Positions 12,621-26,128 of a DNA stretch of 64,000 nt are shown here, piece after piece. Position 1 is the first letter of the stretch, and each line of letters begins with the position of its first letter. Below the pieces are notes generated by a model. That model did no database searches, was not told the DNA's origin, and saw only the letters and a program-made list of their open reading frames with translations. Source of the DNA: Glycine soja (taxonomy: Eukaryota > Streptophyta > Magnoliopsida > Fabales > Fabaceae); the NCBI RefSeq assembly GCF_004193775.1, contig NC_041018.1, positions 40,218,677-40,282,676 on the forward strand. Reading direction: 5' to 3'. A program made the translations under genes and the position numbers.

Positions 12621-13758
12621 TTTTTTATATTCTTATATCAAGATCAATGTTGCTAAAACTTGAAAAAAGATAGTTCTTTTATTTGATGTTGCTTCATTAT
12701 TTTTATAAAGTAGTTATTTAGAATAAAATTTATAATTTTTTTAATTACATCAATCAAAGAATTAGAATAATCTAACGATTTTATTTGTTAAATATTACAA
12801 AATGAGTATAATAAAATAAAAAAAGAAATAGGTTCATTTTATCCTACTTAAACTTTGCAACATCAGGATTGTTTAGGTTGATGCATATCTTTGTACTTCA
12901 AATTGAGTTGATCGAATACTCATATGAAAATTAATTATTAAAATATAATTGTTAGTGAATTAAAATTATTATAGTAAATAAAATATAAAAAAATATTTTA
13001 AGCAAATAGTATGATATACACTTAATTGAATTAAAATTATTTCTTTATTAAATAAGTTGAATTGAAAACAATACTTAAGATGGTAAAGAAATGTCCCAAA
13101 TAAATAAATAAATATCAAATTAAATAAACATATTAATATAAAAATAAAGAGATAGAAAATTATGGATCAATTTTTATTTAAATGTTATTTAAAGATTATA
13201 TATATATATATATATAAAAATTAAATTTAGAAAAATAATTTCAATTTCTATACTAAAATGACATATGACAATCATGTAAACATTAAGTACAATTTAATCA
13301 TCTATTTATCTAGTTATCCATATTTTTTTGACTAAATTATTTATATATATATATATATATATAAAGAAAAGAAAATAGTAGTAAGAAAAGAAAAGATATA
13401 TTTTTTGAGGATATGTTTGTGCGCAAAGTAACTTTAATAACGTTATTTTTAAAAATAATCGATTAAAAAGGAAGATGTGAAAATATAATATTTTATATTA
13501 TATTTTATTGTGTATAGAAAAATATATATTAGTGAATTATACAAAATTATTATTTAAACAAAATTTACAATTAATGATAAATACATGACTTTGTTATGTT
13601 AGGAGTAACATTAAAGAATAATAACATTAAAGAAGACAATAAGAAAAGAGAAGTGATAGACATAAAAAGAAATATATTCTTCTTCCTCCAAATCATCCAT
13701 TGCTGACTTGACAACCTAATAATAAGGGGTTCAACTTTTATATATTATAAATAGATTA

Positions 13759-13952
13759 GAGTTTAACTCATTCAATTATGTTATCATCTATCCACAATTT
13801 ATCATTATTGTTGATATGCTCTTTTTAAGTAAAATATTATAAAAGTTAATAAATTTATCATACAAAACTAACAATATCTTTTATTTTAAAACAAAAAACT
13901 AACCATATCTTTTTATTTTTTATTTTTAAATAAAAATAATTAAAAGATGTAA
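13759..13952. repeat. Direct repeat copy B (pairs with 12419-12620)
   Basis: Second copy of the AT-rich repeat, differing by substitutions and small indels. It ends with the same AAAATAATTAAAAGATGTAA block as copy A. Confidence 0.65.
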
Positions 13953-16900
13953 ATTAATAACTATCATATTTGAGAATAATTTTTTTTTAAAAAAATGTCA
14001 TATTTGATGAATTATCTATTATAATAACTGTGTGATTTAGAAATAATTTTCACAATTAATTAGAGAGTAAATCTGTCAAATAAAAATGTGTACACGAAAT
14101 AAAATAATTGTGATTATAACAGTTATAGATAATATATGATTAATATAAAATTATTTTATATTATTAAGGTATGATATTTTTTCTCGTATATTTATTCATA
14201 TATCTCGTTAAAAATATTTTATTAATTGGTAACTTCTTTTTTAGTTTAAAATAATTATTAAATGGTAATACATTTTTTAACACATATTCTATTATTAATT
14301 AAAATTTATCAAAAATTAAAAGTACACTCATTAAATGATCATTTATGCATATTTCTATTATTATTTTAAAACTTGATGTAATGATTTTATTTAATGTTAT
14401 TCTTTTAATAAGTTAGTGCTAGACTTTGAACAAAACAAATGGCTAATAATATAAATATAAATGCGTGAACTATCATTTTTTTTGCTATTGACTATTGAAT
14501 GGTTTGGTTATTGTCTTGGTGTCCTTTCCCTTGTCGAAGAGGATACGTGATCTTGCTAATGTAATGGGCTTTAACTTCAATTGGGCTTTTAGACAATTTA
14601 GAAAGGAAAAAAGTTTGTGATTATCCCAGCCCGTGTAGACTTTATGATTATGTTCATTCTTTATCATCATTAGTATGATGATATGATCTTTGTGACTTTC
14701 ACCAGCATTTGTCTATCATGAAAGTTACACATTTGAAATGTCAAGATTGGCAAAGTCAATATATTATCTTGTGCATCATATATAGCTCTAATATAATTGT
14801 CGTACTAAGTACTTTATTAACTTCCCTAATTTGTTCTGCACCATCCCGTCCCCATCCATTCATGTCTTTCCCTTAATTTCCCAAATAATTATTTTGATTA
14901 AAATATACCCCCACTTTCTAGTTCATCTTCATAGCCATTATGGGTGGGGTCTATAACTAAATATATTGTATTTTATGTTTAACTTTATTTCTGGTTAAAT
15001 CAACTCTACCAAAGTTGAGAATTGATTCAATGTTAGGGGAGAAATTAAATCACACAACACAAGGATAAAAAAAAATACCACAAACTACATCATTAAAAAA
15101 TAACAAATTTAACTTGATCTAATATTTCTTACATACGATTGTAAAAACAATCTAACAAAAGTATTTATTTATTACATAGATTAATTTATTTTCTTTTTTT
15201 ATCATACTCTCATAATTTTCATATTTGTTTGGATATAAAACTCTTTTGACTTGAGATACTTCTTTCTTATATTAGTTGGGAATAACTTCTTTTTCATTCT
15301 ATATTAAAAAAAGAAAATCTTTTTCAGTATTTATGTTATTAAAATAAAATATTTATTATTTTTGTCCATAACTAATCTTGTTTAAAAGAATTTGAATTTA
15401 TTTTTATTTAAACTAATTAATGAATAACAAAAAGATAAAAATAGACATGGACCTTCAAAATAGTTTGAGCCAAAATTACAACTAAAAAAATATAAATAAA
15501 AAAGAATATATTTGACATGGGTCTTCAAATTCGTCTAAACCTTCAGCAATAATTAATAGTGTTGGTAGTGTGATTCTCTCTGTACATTCCTTCTTCACTT
15601 GGACCTTCATCTTTTTCTAGTTGGGGCCTTCGTCCTTCTCCAAGCCTTCTCTTTTTCCACTTGAGCCTTTAACTGTATTTGCATGATTCTCATCAAAGAA
15701 TAACTTCTTCAATAAACACCAATTAATTACTTAGATTTTCAAGAGTCATCTTTAAAAAAAATACTATCATCACACACATACTAGTATCTCCATTTGAATT
15801 CCCAATAAAATAATAGTCTAACTTGTCTTAAATCGCAATTCTTTGAATTCGATGAGTTAAAACTTGCTTTAGATTCAACGAGTTAGGTTTAAATTTGACT
15901 CTCTAGTTCACTAAGTACGAAACTTACTTTCAAGTTCTCGATAAATAGTCCAAGCACCATGGAACATCCCTTTCTCATTTCACTTGTTTCCCTTTCCTTC
16001 CTTGCTTATGTCCTAGTAAGATATAGTCCCAGTTCCAGTACCAGTACCATTATTATTAGGTATTGTAATTAATAGTCTTTGAAACTATAATCACATAATG
16101 ATGATATTCCTTATGTTTCTAGGCAAATAATTTTGTTGGTGTGTGTAGATTTTAGCTTTCGTGATTGTTAAGTATGTCAGGAACCTGTTCACACCCTTTA
16201 AGCATATATATGATACATCATATATATGTACCTTGTGATTTGTCACCAACAGTTGTAAACTGTAACCCTTACCCTTCACAAATCCATAAAACCTTTCTTG
16301 ACATGATTGTGACAGGGTAGAACAGATTATTTGGCAAGGGGATTTAATCAATAATAAGGTATATCTGGTCCAAACACGTCTCAATTGGATATGATTTTGA
16401 AAGAAAACAAAACACCAACGCAAGGGAAAATGAAAGAAGAAGAAATAGGTCATCATTATGGATCCTGCAAGGACAATGCAGAGATAACATTGGCCCTCAA
16501 AGATGATAAAATCTGACACATCTCAGCCTGCTAGGTGCATATTCATGTCAAAAAGGCCACATAGAGAATCGGTACCATTTTTCTTTAAAAAAGATAATAT
16601 GAAAATTGTGTCGTGTTGGTATCTCTCTTATCAACCCGTGTATTCTGGATACATATCAATTATTCTATCATTGATCTAAAAAGAAACAGAACCGGCCACT
16701 AGCTGAAGCTTCCAAAAATTCATACATACTATAATAATATAATACAAGTTGCTCTAGATTCTATAACTTAATCTGATAATAATATTTGAGATATTATTTC
16801 CAATTGTGGTTTTTTTAATCACATTATTATGGTACATTTTTTTTTATGTACACAATTACGTAAATACCACATACAAAATCAAAGGTAGGAAATAAAACTC

Positions 16901-17107
16901 AAGGGGAAAAAAAAAATCTTCTCCTATCCATGAATCAGCACTTGATTTTGCGTTTTAACCAACAGAATTTGGATCTAGTAAAAGTAACTAGTCCTTCACA
17001 ACAAGCTGGCAGATCATGGTTCATTGAGAGAGACGTACACATTAAGTGTCGGACATGTCTTGAACAAGATTGTCTCTGAAACAAGATATGCAGGGAAACA
17101 CAAAAAA

Positions 17108-18070
17108 TCAGCACTTGAGATTCTCTTCTTTTGCAATTGAATTTTTGCAGTGAGCAATTGCAGCTTGAATGGCTGCTTGCAACTCTTCCATGGTACTGTC
17201 ACTAGCAGGAGGAAGAGGCGTGGTTGCAATCAATAAACCACTGTTTGTAGGAGAAGTCCTCATTGATGCCGGTGCTGAATATTGTCCTCTCCAATCCTGC
17301 AGCTTATAATTCTTCGGAGTTACATTTCCTGAATAAGAATAGCACTGTCCCCGGGGCCTAATTTTCTCTCTTTGTCCTTTGAAAAGCATCCTAGGCTGGA
17401 CCATTCTCAAGTACTTTTTTATTGCATGGATCACATCAAACCTCACCTTGTTCTTGTGCTTCACTTTATCTTCCTTATCTTGGTACCCTTTGTGGCCCTT
17501 GGTTAATCCAAATAATGAAAAAGAAAATTTGGACTTACCTTGTACCTTTTTTCCTATGTTGTTGTTGTTGTCTTGGTCTCTTTTGCTGCTGTTATTGCTG
17601 TCTGAGGTGCTATTGTTGCTGCTGCCACTAGTGTCCTTAATGGAGTGATTTTCATCTTCTAATAACTCTCTGATGGGGAGGGGGAAGCTGTCCATGGAAT
17701 TGGTCGAAGAGCGAGGCGGCGAAGAAGGAAGGTGTGAAAGGAGTTGTAGAGGGAGCAAGTGACCATGGAAGAAAATGTCATCAGCAGGAGATAAATCAAG
17801 TGCAAGAGATGATGAATTAGGTGGGTTTTTGGAGTTATCAGATGGGAATAATGTGGAGTGGTGAAGAGAGATTGTGAAGGAAAACTCTTGAGAAGGGGAA
17901 GAGGGTGTTGAAGATTGTGGTGATGATGATGCTATTTGGTCTAGTTCTGTATTTTCTTGTTGCCTTAACTGTGGTGGTGGTGGTGCTACTTCTTCTTCAA
18001 TTTGATGTTGTTGCTTTTGTACATCGTTTTCTGTGTTCTTTTGGTGCTGATGATGATGATGAGTTTCCAT
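17108..18070 (-). CDS. BKI1: BRI1 kinase inhibitor 1 (BKI1) / MAKR family protein
   Basis: Negative regulator of brassinosteroid signalling. In Arabidopsis BKI1 sits on the inner face of the plasma membrane, binds the BRI1 kinase domain and blocks its pairing with its co-receptor; tyrosine phosphorylation releases it. This is a single-exon gene of 320 aa, close to the Arabidopsis length (about 337). The N-terminal half is low complexity (His, Pro, Ser and Asn runs). A Lys/Arg-rich membrane-association segment spans about 180-240, with a tyrosine at 220 inside KKYLRM, a plausible counterpart of the regulatory tyrosine. YSAPASMRTSPTNSG (264-278) is a family signature. The C-terminal BRI1-interacting segment at about 291-312 contains STMEELQAAIQAAIAHC. 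The protein ends in KC. Identification is by these remembered family motifs. No signal peptide or transmembrane helix is present, as expected. Confidence 0.93.
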   Translation of the reverse strand: METHHHHQHQKNTENDVQKQQHQIEEEVAPPPPQLRQQENTELDQIASSSPQSSTPSSPSQEFSFTISLHHSTLFPSDNSKNPPNSSSLALDLSPADDIFFHGHLLPLQLLSHLPSSPPRSSTNSMDSFPLPIRELLEDENHSIKDTSGSSNNSTSDSNNSSKRDQDNNNNIGKKVQGKSKFSFSLFGLTKGHKGYQDKEDKVKHKNKVRFDVIHAIKKYLRMVQPRMLFKGQREKIRPRGQCYSYSGNVTPKNYKLQDWRGQYSAPASMRTSPTNSGLLIATTPLPPASDSTMEELQAAIQAAIAHCKNSIAKEENLKC

Positions 18071-21000
18071 AACAGTGAGGTTGCCTTGAAGGCTAACAAG
18101 ATTTGATGCAATATCTGAAATTCTTGGTGTTTAGTCTTTTCTTTTTGGTATAGCCACTGAGCAAAAAGCTTTGTAATGTTCCTTGTATGAATGTCAAATA
18201 AACCTTTAGAGAGGGATAAAGGAATAAAAAAAGAAAGAGAGTGAGTCTTTGTCAAAGTGCATTTGATCTTTTTCGGTAACTTTATTTTAAGAAAAACTAA
18301 CCATATGTATATACTAAAAAAAAAAACTGGTTCTCATGTTTTTACGGTACATATTTATATTTACTTGTGTGCCTACGCATGATGCACGCATGTCGTAAAT
18401 ATATGCGACCAAATTCCTTTTTATGTTGAATATTTTCTCTGTTTTTAAGTCATTTAATTATTAATTTACGAATAAATTATTGACTCAAGTGATAATAAAT
18501 TAAGTTTATTTTAAATAATGTAAAAAATATGATAGAGAGGTGAGACTTTATTTCAGTGATGTGTTGAAAAAAAAGGTTGGCTCTTTTGTTGAATCCTTGT
18601 CAGGTCGACCAGCAATTGCGCTGGTACGGGAAATAAGGTCACAAACATCCAAATTTGGCCACCAAAACAAGATGGGATTGGCATTTCACACATTTTGGAA
18701 TTGTTTATAAAATTTCTATGTATGAGTAACGATCATATAGGAGTACTTGTTAAAGTATGTATATTTAATTGTCACTGTTTATTCTTTTATATTATAATCA
18801 TCTATCACATTTATATTACTCTTTTTAATATTATTAAAAGTGTAGATTAGTGCAACATGTGCATGAATATTTTTCAATTTATATTAGAGGTAATAATGGA
18901 TAGAGTTTTAAGAATTATAAACTCGCAGGTAATAGTTTTAATATTTGTTCTTATATCTAATCAATATTTACGTATTTATATTTAGACTCGATCATTGTTG
19001 TATTTTTGTTAAATAAAAAAGTAAATTACCTTAATTCTCTATGAAGTTTCGTCAAACTTTTCTAAATATCTCCCTTTTTTTAACCTTGTATTATTTCCTT
19101 TATTTTTAAATAATTACCGTAACATTTTTTTAATTTGTTTTAAAAGCTTTACATAATATACCCTTGCATGAGAGTTACTATAAATGTTGGTAAAACAAGT
19201 GATTTCCAACAAAATTTTACATACAATGAGTATTCAATACACATTTTCTTGTTAAATAAATTGTTCTCACTCAAACTTAATAGTCTTGTGTAATTTTTTC
19301 TAAAAAAAATTGTAATTCATGGAAAGAAATTTATTTTTTTTATATAAATATCCATTAACCCAGCTTTTCATTTTCATTCTTAATTCTTACCAATTAGTGT
19401 AAATTAACAATATTCATAAACAAAGGAATAAGAAGTTCTATTTTAGATTTGTTTTATCTTATTTGAATTCAAGCCGAATAATTAAGATCATTTAGAGTAA
19501 TAATTTCTTATATTGACTAATCTATGCATTCGGTAGCGTGCAGCTCTATAAAATGAAAATAAATATTATATAGTAATTTTATTCATGTAAATGTGTACAA
19601 GATTTGATGATCCTAGGTGTAAGTCATACTTTGATTATTCAAAGACAATTTTTCTTTTACTAAGATAAACACAAACATAATCTAACTACCATTATTGACT
19701 AAAATTAGTTTCAACACAGTAGAGAATTACGAATAAAAGATACATGATATGACAGCTTTATGTTTATTAATTAGAATTTTAATAATGAGTTATTGAAGTG
19801 AAAAATTAAATAATGATGCATTTGTTTTATTTTATTTTATTTATTACTTTCTTCTTACAATTTTAGATATATGAACGGAACAACTATAATAGAATTATCA
19901 TTTTTACGGTTTTATTTATATCTTAAATAATGAAATAAATTAGACACTTTTATTATAAAATATTTAAAACAATGGTATTGTAATTTTATAATATTTTTTA
20001 AATTTTAAGACATTCCTTAATTAGTACTCCCTCGCTGGACCAAATTATAAATTAGAAAAAAGAAAATTTGATAGACCCAAATATAAGTAAATTTTAACTG
20101 ATATTATTCTATTTAATGATATAATTCTAAAAATATCCTTTAATTAATTGAGATTTTATTTAATGATATAATTAGATTAGTAGTTTCTCTCTGGTCAATT
20201 TTTTTATTTTTATATCAAGTTTTAATAAAACACACTTTAAAAAATATTTTTTAAATATGATTAGTTAATATCAATTAAATTTCTTAATTAACACAAAAAT
20301 TAGTTAATTTTACTTATATATGAGTTTAAAGGGAGAATGGTCTCTTTTTATTTCTAAAAAAAAATTTAAATATCTTCATAAAAAAAAATTAAATATCTAA
20401 CAATTAATAACTTCCCCTTACACTTCTCCCTGTCGATGCAGACAAAACCTTTTAATGCATTCCCGAAAAATTCCTCATCTATGAGTGAGTCTCTTGAAAA
20501 GGAAATCTCCATTCCATTTACACGAAGAACTTGAAAATTACACCGCTTATTTTAATATAGTAAAATGATGTGTACGTGGACCAACGAGTAATTAATATTA
20601 GACTCAATTTGCTTAAGACTCGAGATGCAAGTTTACTTAAACATGATTGAAATGAAAAAATTATATTAAGTGATCAGTTGAGTTCTCTGATGATAAATAT
20701 TAATTATCGGAATAATATGTTCTTAAATTTAAATATTTAGAGAAAAAATTATAAGTATAATAAATGATATAATGCAATAAGAATTAAGAAAATGGATAAA
20801 ATTCAAAAAATGTCAAGTATATATACTGTGCAGCACTTTGCTTCTCTATCTGCACTACTTTGCCCCCTGACATTGAGTTTCCCACGTGCACTCAAACGTG
20901 CTCAGTATTTACAGAGCAAATGCCTAACAAACAGTCAAAGGACTAACCGAACATGTATACGTCTCCAAATTGTAATGTTGATTTTATGTCAACTAGTGAA

Positions 21001-24000
21001 TGGCATTTTCCCATTGTAATTGAAGATGCTCTTCCTATCATTTTCTTGATCATTTATTTTGCATTTTGTTTCATACGTTCGTGTAATTATTATTCATTTC
21101 AAGTAACAATCTCCTAGTTACACCTTTTCAGCTGTTACTACTTAACTTCAGTGTAGTTACGTATAATGACGCAAATAACATCTAAATAGTATATTACTAG
21201 TTCATCCGCTAGAAAATATTATCAAGTACAGTCACACGTTGCGTTGACCAAATAATGTACAATCATATAAATGAGTGATAAATAATTTGTTGCGAAAGAG
21301 GATGAGATCACCCCCATATAATTGGTGGGACTTGAGAGTGAATAATTCATATTGAGTGTAAAGCAACAAATAATCACGGTATCACCATAATTTTGTAAGG
21401 TAAATTAATTTTTGTGTGTTATCTAAACACACTATCAGTTTAGATTTCCTTTTTTCTCACGTATTTTATTTTAGAGACAATCAAGTTGAAAACAATCAAA
21501 TATTAAACATAAATACCTCTTTTGATCGGAATTAAAACCTCATGTGAGAAACTAATACCTTTTAGTGTATGTCTGGTTACCCGTTCAGTGGAAATTACAC
21601 TTTACAATGCAAGAACATAGAAGTAATAACACACTTTGGATTCAACCCGTGAACGTTAAAACAAACAGGTTTATAAACAAAATCGCCTTTGTTTTAAATC
21701 TCAATATTTACAAAAATATCACCCACATGTATTTTAAGATGAATTTATGGCAACTGTCGTCTAAATGGTGTCATAAAAAATAATTTTTTTAGTAGTATTA
21801 ATAGAACTAACTGCTTATATTTTTGCCCTTTATTAATGAACGGTGTCTTTTAGAAAAGAGCGACCATGTGAATGAGCCTCAATTTTCTGTGTACGTGTGT
21901 GTCCATGGGCCTACATTGACCAAGAAGGACACGGAAAGATAGGGAAAATTAAAATGAAAGTAAAAAAAAAAAAAAAAACTTATGTGGTGTGGACCCAGAC
22001 ACACGTGTATATGGTTAAGGTGGTCCATGAGGCAAACATAAAGGAATTTTGTAAGCATGGTTTAGGTCAACATCTTAATCATGGAGGCATTATTTGGTCC
22101 ACACCCTTTTCACCACTCAAAATCATGTTCTAAATTGATTTTATTTCTCTTTTTCAAGATAAGAGAGTACGAGCTGTCAAAAAACTTTGCATAAAAGAAT
22201 TAAATAGTAAGAAAATGGAGCATAAGACAATTAAATGCTTAACCTTCGAACAACACACGGGGACACAGATCTCTATGAGGGGAAAAGTTTTCCTTCATTT
22301 TCTTATTAATTCGATGATGGAATTTTTGGCATATTATATTTTGGTAATAGGAAAGAAGAACAAAGAAAAACAGCAAAAAAAAAAAATTAAATAATGAAGA
22401 CTATTCACACGCTGAAACAAAGTCGTCCCAGTCACGTTAATTAGCTAGCTATCGAAAGCGAAACGAGGCTATGAGGAGAAGAGAATCCAAGATTTGGGTA
22501 CCCTGTTGAGATAAGCACCAATGTTTCACCAAGTAATTAGCACGCTGATTCGCTTTTGTGAACGTGTGATGTATCATCACTGACCAAGATCACAGAAGTT
22601 TGTCTCTATTACTGTTAATAATACTAGCATATCTGTGTCGAGTAGAGAAGTCACTTGTGACAACCCTAAGTCAGCGTTCATGTATTAGCTTTTGTTATAT
22701 ATATATAGAGAGAGAGAGAGAGTCTAAAAGGCATGTTAAAGAGTGGCAACCTTTATTCCAAGCTAGATCAAGGCCATGAAAAATAGATAAAAGTTATACA
22801 GTAGCTTTGTTTGAGATTCCAAAAGAATCATAAAAACCATAAAGAGTCATCAATATTTATGAGAAGGTCACCAAAACCAGTAAGACCAGGGTTGCAAAGA
22901 CAACTACACTCTACATTCAAGGTATATAGTTTGAATCATAAGAGTGTTTCCTGACAGTTATAAGAAAGTGTTTCAAACACTTGCACCAAAATAAAAGAAT
23001 CTATTTTACATTCAAAATAATAATAATAAATAAATAAAAACTTTAAAATTGTGTATTTAATTATGTATTTTTTAATCAATAATTTTTTCTTGAATTGTTT
23101 AAAGACTCTATACATATTCACATCAAAATAAATTTCTACTACCAAAACTCTTTGATAAGTGAATATGTCATCATTCAAAATATGTTAGCTGAAATTGATT
23201 AGCCGATGAGATAAACTAAGGCAAAATAATAGTGGATATTGCTGGAAAAGAAGATAGATAAGGATGGAATAGATAATTTTGTGGACGGATTTGAATTCGA
23301 TTTCGATTAAGTTATTGAGATTTGGCGAGTAGAGGATCAATTGAATTCAAATAAAATGTGCCTCTAAGCTGGATCCAAAAAAACAAGAAAGCAGAACAAG
23401 AGTAGCTAGAGCAACAGTTTTAGTAGAATCCCACGAGCAATAGTTGCACTTGGAAAATAGGAGCTGAAGATGGAACGTGTTGAAGGTGAAAGCAGGAAGC
23501 CCTAGCCAGCAATATGTTAGCCAATATGGTAGTTAGGGAGCCAATAGTGGCCGAATGTTGTAAAACACAATCATAAACAGTTATATATAGGTGTTTTGTA
23601 TAAATATGGATTCAAGAAACGTTTGAAAGGACCTCAGACCAATCAATGCAATTATATTTTTCCAAAGTTATTTTCATAGTGAATTTATTGCTTTTAATTA
23701 GTTTTAAATTCCATTTTCTTTATCTTTGTTCGAGTTATTTTGAATTCCTTTTGCTTTCACCTTCAACCAATTACGTGCTTCCTAGTGACTTGAGACATAT
23801 TTTTCCTTTCGACATTCAAATCTCTTGATTCAAATTTTGAGATTGTGTTGAAAAAAAGTTAATTGAATCACATTCGGCTAACCATTGAATATTAACGCAA
23901 CAATAGAACCCGAAGAAGAGCAAACTTTTTTCTACTTCTCAAGTATGCACATCAAACCTTGTTGAGTTTTTCTAGTTTGTAATGATGCATAGCTTCTTGG

Positions 24001-24573
24001 AATAATTAATCCATAACACATTTAAAAATCCTTTATTAGTATTCCGGAACAAACATTCCAAAACATAATAGAATCAATTTTGGAATCCGTAATCCATAAT
24101 GCATGAGAAAGTAGTGTGAATTAACGGATTTGGTTATCCGAACCTACAAATTCATTATTATGGATTATGTTGTCTGGAATACAATAATTGTATTTCGGAA
24201 ATGTAATCCGAAATAATAAAAATATTATAGCTCTGGATTAGACAACATGTTAATTCACAAATAATTTTCAATCCAGAATCCAGATTCGGTATACCTGTAA
24301 TATTAGCAGATAAAAAGGGTAATTCTGGGATTTAAAATGACAAAAGAATAAGCGGGTGCATGGTGAAATTTATGAGGTGATGGAACTAACACCCAATTTA
24401 AATGGCTTGAAATTTAAAAAGGTGATATTGGGTAAGACATTTGGGTTCGTGGGCCCGTTTACTGCGTCATAGGTCACATACAACTTAATTGCACGTATTC
24501 ATTTTAAAAAAAAAGTTTAAACCAATTAAAAAGGAACCTTCTTCTATTGGTCCAGAATTCACAAAAAATACTT
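18071..24573. other. AT-rich intergenic DNA between BKI1 and the MULE
   Basis: Six and a half kilobases with no supported gene. The first few hundred bases are the BKI1 promoter and leader. There is a short (TA)n/(GA)n run near 22697-22722. Open frames near 20792, 21565, 21897 and 22936 lack domains and conserved composition. The stretch around 24000-24300 is rich in a TCCGTAATCCATAAT-like motif and may be transposon-derived, but its ends were not found. Confidence 0.5.
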
Positions 24574-24582
24574 GAATGAAGA
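24574..24582. repeat. 9-bp target site duplication, left copy (GAATGAAGA)
   Basis: Identical to 29559-29567. Nine base pairs is the characteristic duplication length of the Mutator superfamily. Confidence 0.93.
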
Positions 24583-24652
24583 GGGATATGCTAGGTGCAC
24601 CCAGCAATATTGCTGGTGCACCCAGCAATTCAATGAAAGGTCAATTTTGCCC
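24583..24652 (+). repeat. MULE left terminal inverted repeat
   Basis: Begins GGGATATGCTAGGTGCACCC and matches the reverse complement of the right end with scattered mismatches. It also contains a local inverted pair built on TGGTGCACCCAGCAA. Confidence 0.88.
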
Positions 24653-24983
24653 TTCAGTTAAAAATATAAAAAGCATTTCTTTTCTTCCCGGAAGCATTCT
24701 CTCTTTTTCTCACTGTGGCTCTTCCGCAAAAAGCTTCTTCTCTTCTCTCTTCCCCGACAAGCTTCTTCTCCGCGAGCTTCTCCGACAGCCCTTGGACCCA
24801 TTTGCTTCGAGGTAGGTGGCCTTCTTCTTAGCTTTGGTTTTGTTATGCACTACATTAGGGTAGGTTAGTGTAACGTTAGGTTAGTGGAACCTTAGGGTAG
24901 AAGACGAAACCTAGGGTAGAAGACGAGAGGGGAGAAGACGAGAGGACGCCGGAAAAAATGGCGGAAATCGCTGACGGAGGAGT

Positions 24984-25270
24984 CTTCCGGAAGACCCCTT
25001 AGGGGTTCTTCCGGAAGTTCCGGAAGAACGTTTTCCGGAAAGTTTCCGGAAGAAGTGTTCTTCCGGAAGTAACCAAACGTCTTCCGGAAGAACACTTCTT
25101 CCGGAAGACTTCCGGAAAACGTCTTCCGGGAACTTTCCGGAAGAAGTGGTTCATCCGGAAGAATTCCGGAAGACTCGCACTTCCGGAAGAAGTTTCAAAC
25201 TTCCGGAAGACCTTTCCGGAAGAACCCTTCTTCCGGAGTGTTTCCGGAAGAACCACTTCTTCCGGAAGTG
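24984..25270. repeat. Left array of TTCCGGAA palindromes (about 16 perfect copies)
   Basis: Counting by eye gives about 16 perfect TTCCGGAA octamers in roughly 290 bp, plus near-misses such as ATCCGGAA and TTCCGGGA, spaced irregularly by 9-22 bp. The octamer is its own reverse complement, so the array reads alike on both strands. It lies inside the inferred leader intron (24812-26125) of the PMD gene. Confidence 0.95.
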
Positions 25271-25689
25271 GTTTTTTTGTTTTTTTTTTGTTTTTTTTTT
25301 TAAATTTTTTTTAAACAGAAATTGTTTTGTTTTTTTTAAATGAATTATTTTATTTATTTTGGTTATTTTGTTTTTTAGATTTTATGAACAATGAAGTTTG
25401 GGTTTTTGATGTCATATTTTTTTTATAATTTAAATTGTGTATTTTTACTAAATATTAATTTGTAAATTAATTTTTTTTTATAAAAGTAGTTGTGTTTGTT
25501 TTTGTTTATTGTTTTTTTTTAAATTAGTGTTTTTTCTTTAAAAATGAAGTTGTCTATTTTTATAATTAAAGTTGTGTGTTTTGGAAGTTTTATAAAAATA
25601 CTAATTTTTTATAATTAATTAGTTTATTTTATTATAAATGAAGTATTTTATTTACTAAAAAAATTGTGGATGTTTACTAAATAATTTTT

Positions 25690-25995
25690 TTTTTACATTA
25701 GTTGTTTAATTTTTTTTAAAAATTAAGTTGTGGATGTTTAGTAATGAATTATTTTTATATTAGTTGTGTTTTTTTTTTTTTTTATAAATGAAGTTGTTTA
25801 ATTTTTTTTTAAAAAAATTAAGTTGTGCATGTTTATTAATAATTTTATTTTACATTAGTTGTTTTTTTTTTATATAAATGAAGTTGTTTATTTTTTTTTA
25901 AAAAAAATTAAGTTGTGCATGTTTATTAATAATTTTATTTTACATTAGTTGTTTTTTTTATATAAATGAAGTTGTTTAATTTTTTTTTTTAAAAT
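25690..25995. repeat. AT-rich tandem repeat, unit about 100 bp
   Basis: A unit containing ATGAAGTTGTTTA, a T/A run, AAGTTGTGCATGTTTATTAA and TTTTACATTAGTTG repeats two to three times, with older degenerate copies upstream. It is internal to the MULE. Confidence 0.8.
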
Positions 25996-26128
25996 TAGGT
26001 CGTGTATGTGTGAAAATGATTTGATTTAAGTTAGTCTTATTTGTTTATAAATAAAGTTGATTTTTTATAAAGAAAATTGTGTATATTTTGACCGAAAAAA
26101 AAAACGTGTTCGACATGATTTACAGATC

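Larger units (their letters stand above)
11625..17100. other. AT-rich intergenic DNA, promoter side of PAH
   Basis: The first 600 bp presumably hold the PAH leader and promoter. Beyond that lies very AT-rich DNA with a pair of diverged direct repeats (12419-12620 and 13759-13952), short (TA)n runs near 13195 and 13340, and no supported gene. An open frame on the minus strand at 16091-16519 has no recognisable domain and is not called. Confidence 0.55.

Noticed and set aside
16091..16519. 142-codon open frame on the minus strand upstream of BKI1.
   Set aside because: No recognisable domain, no splice partners, composition like spacer DNA.
24984..25270. The spaced palindromes considered as a CRISPR-like array.
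   Set aside because: Spacing is irregular, repeats are 8 bp, and the context is a plant nuclear transposon.
24892..25343. Open frames on both strands across the left TTCCGGAA array (repeating SGRxFFRK-like peptides).
   Set aside because: The octamer contains no stop codons in any frame, so open frames arise automatically. Nothing suggests translation.
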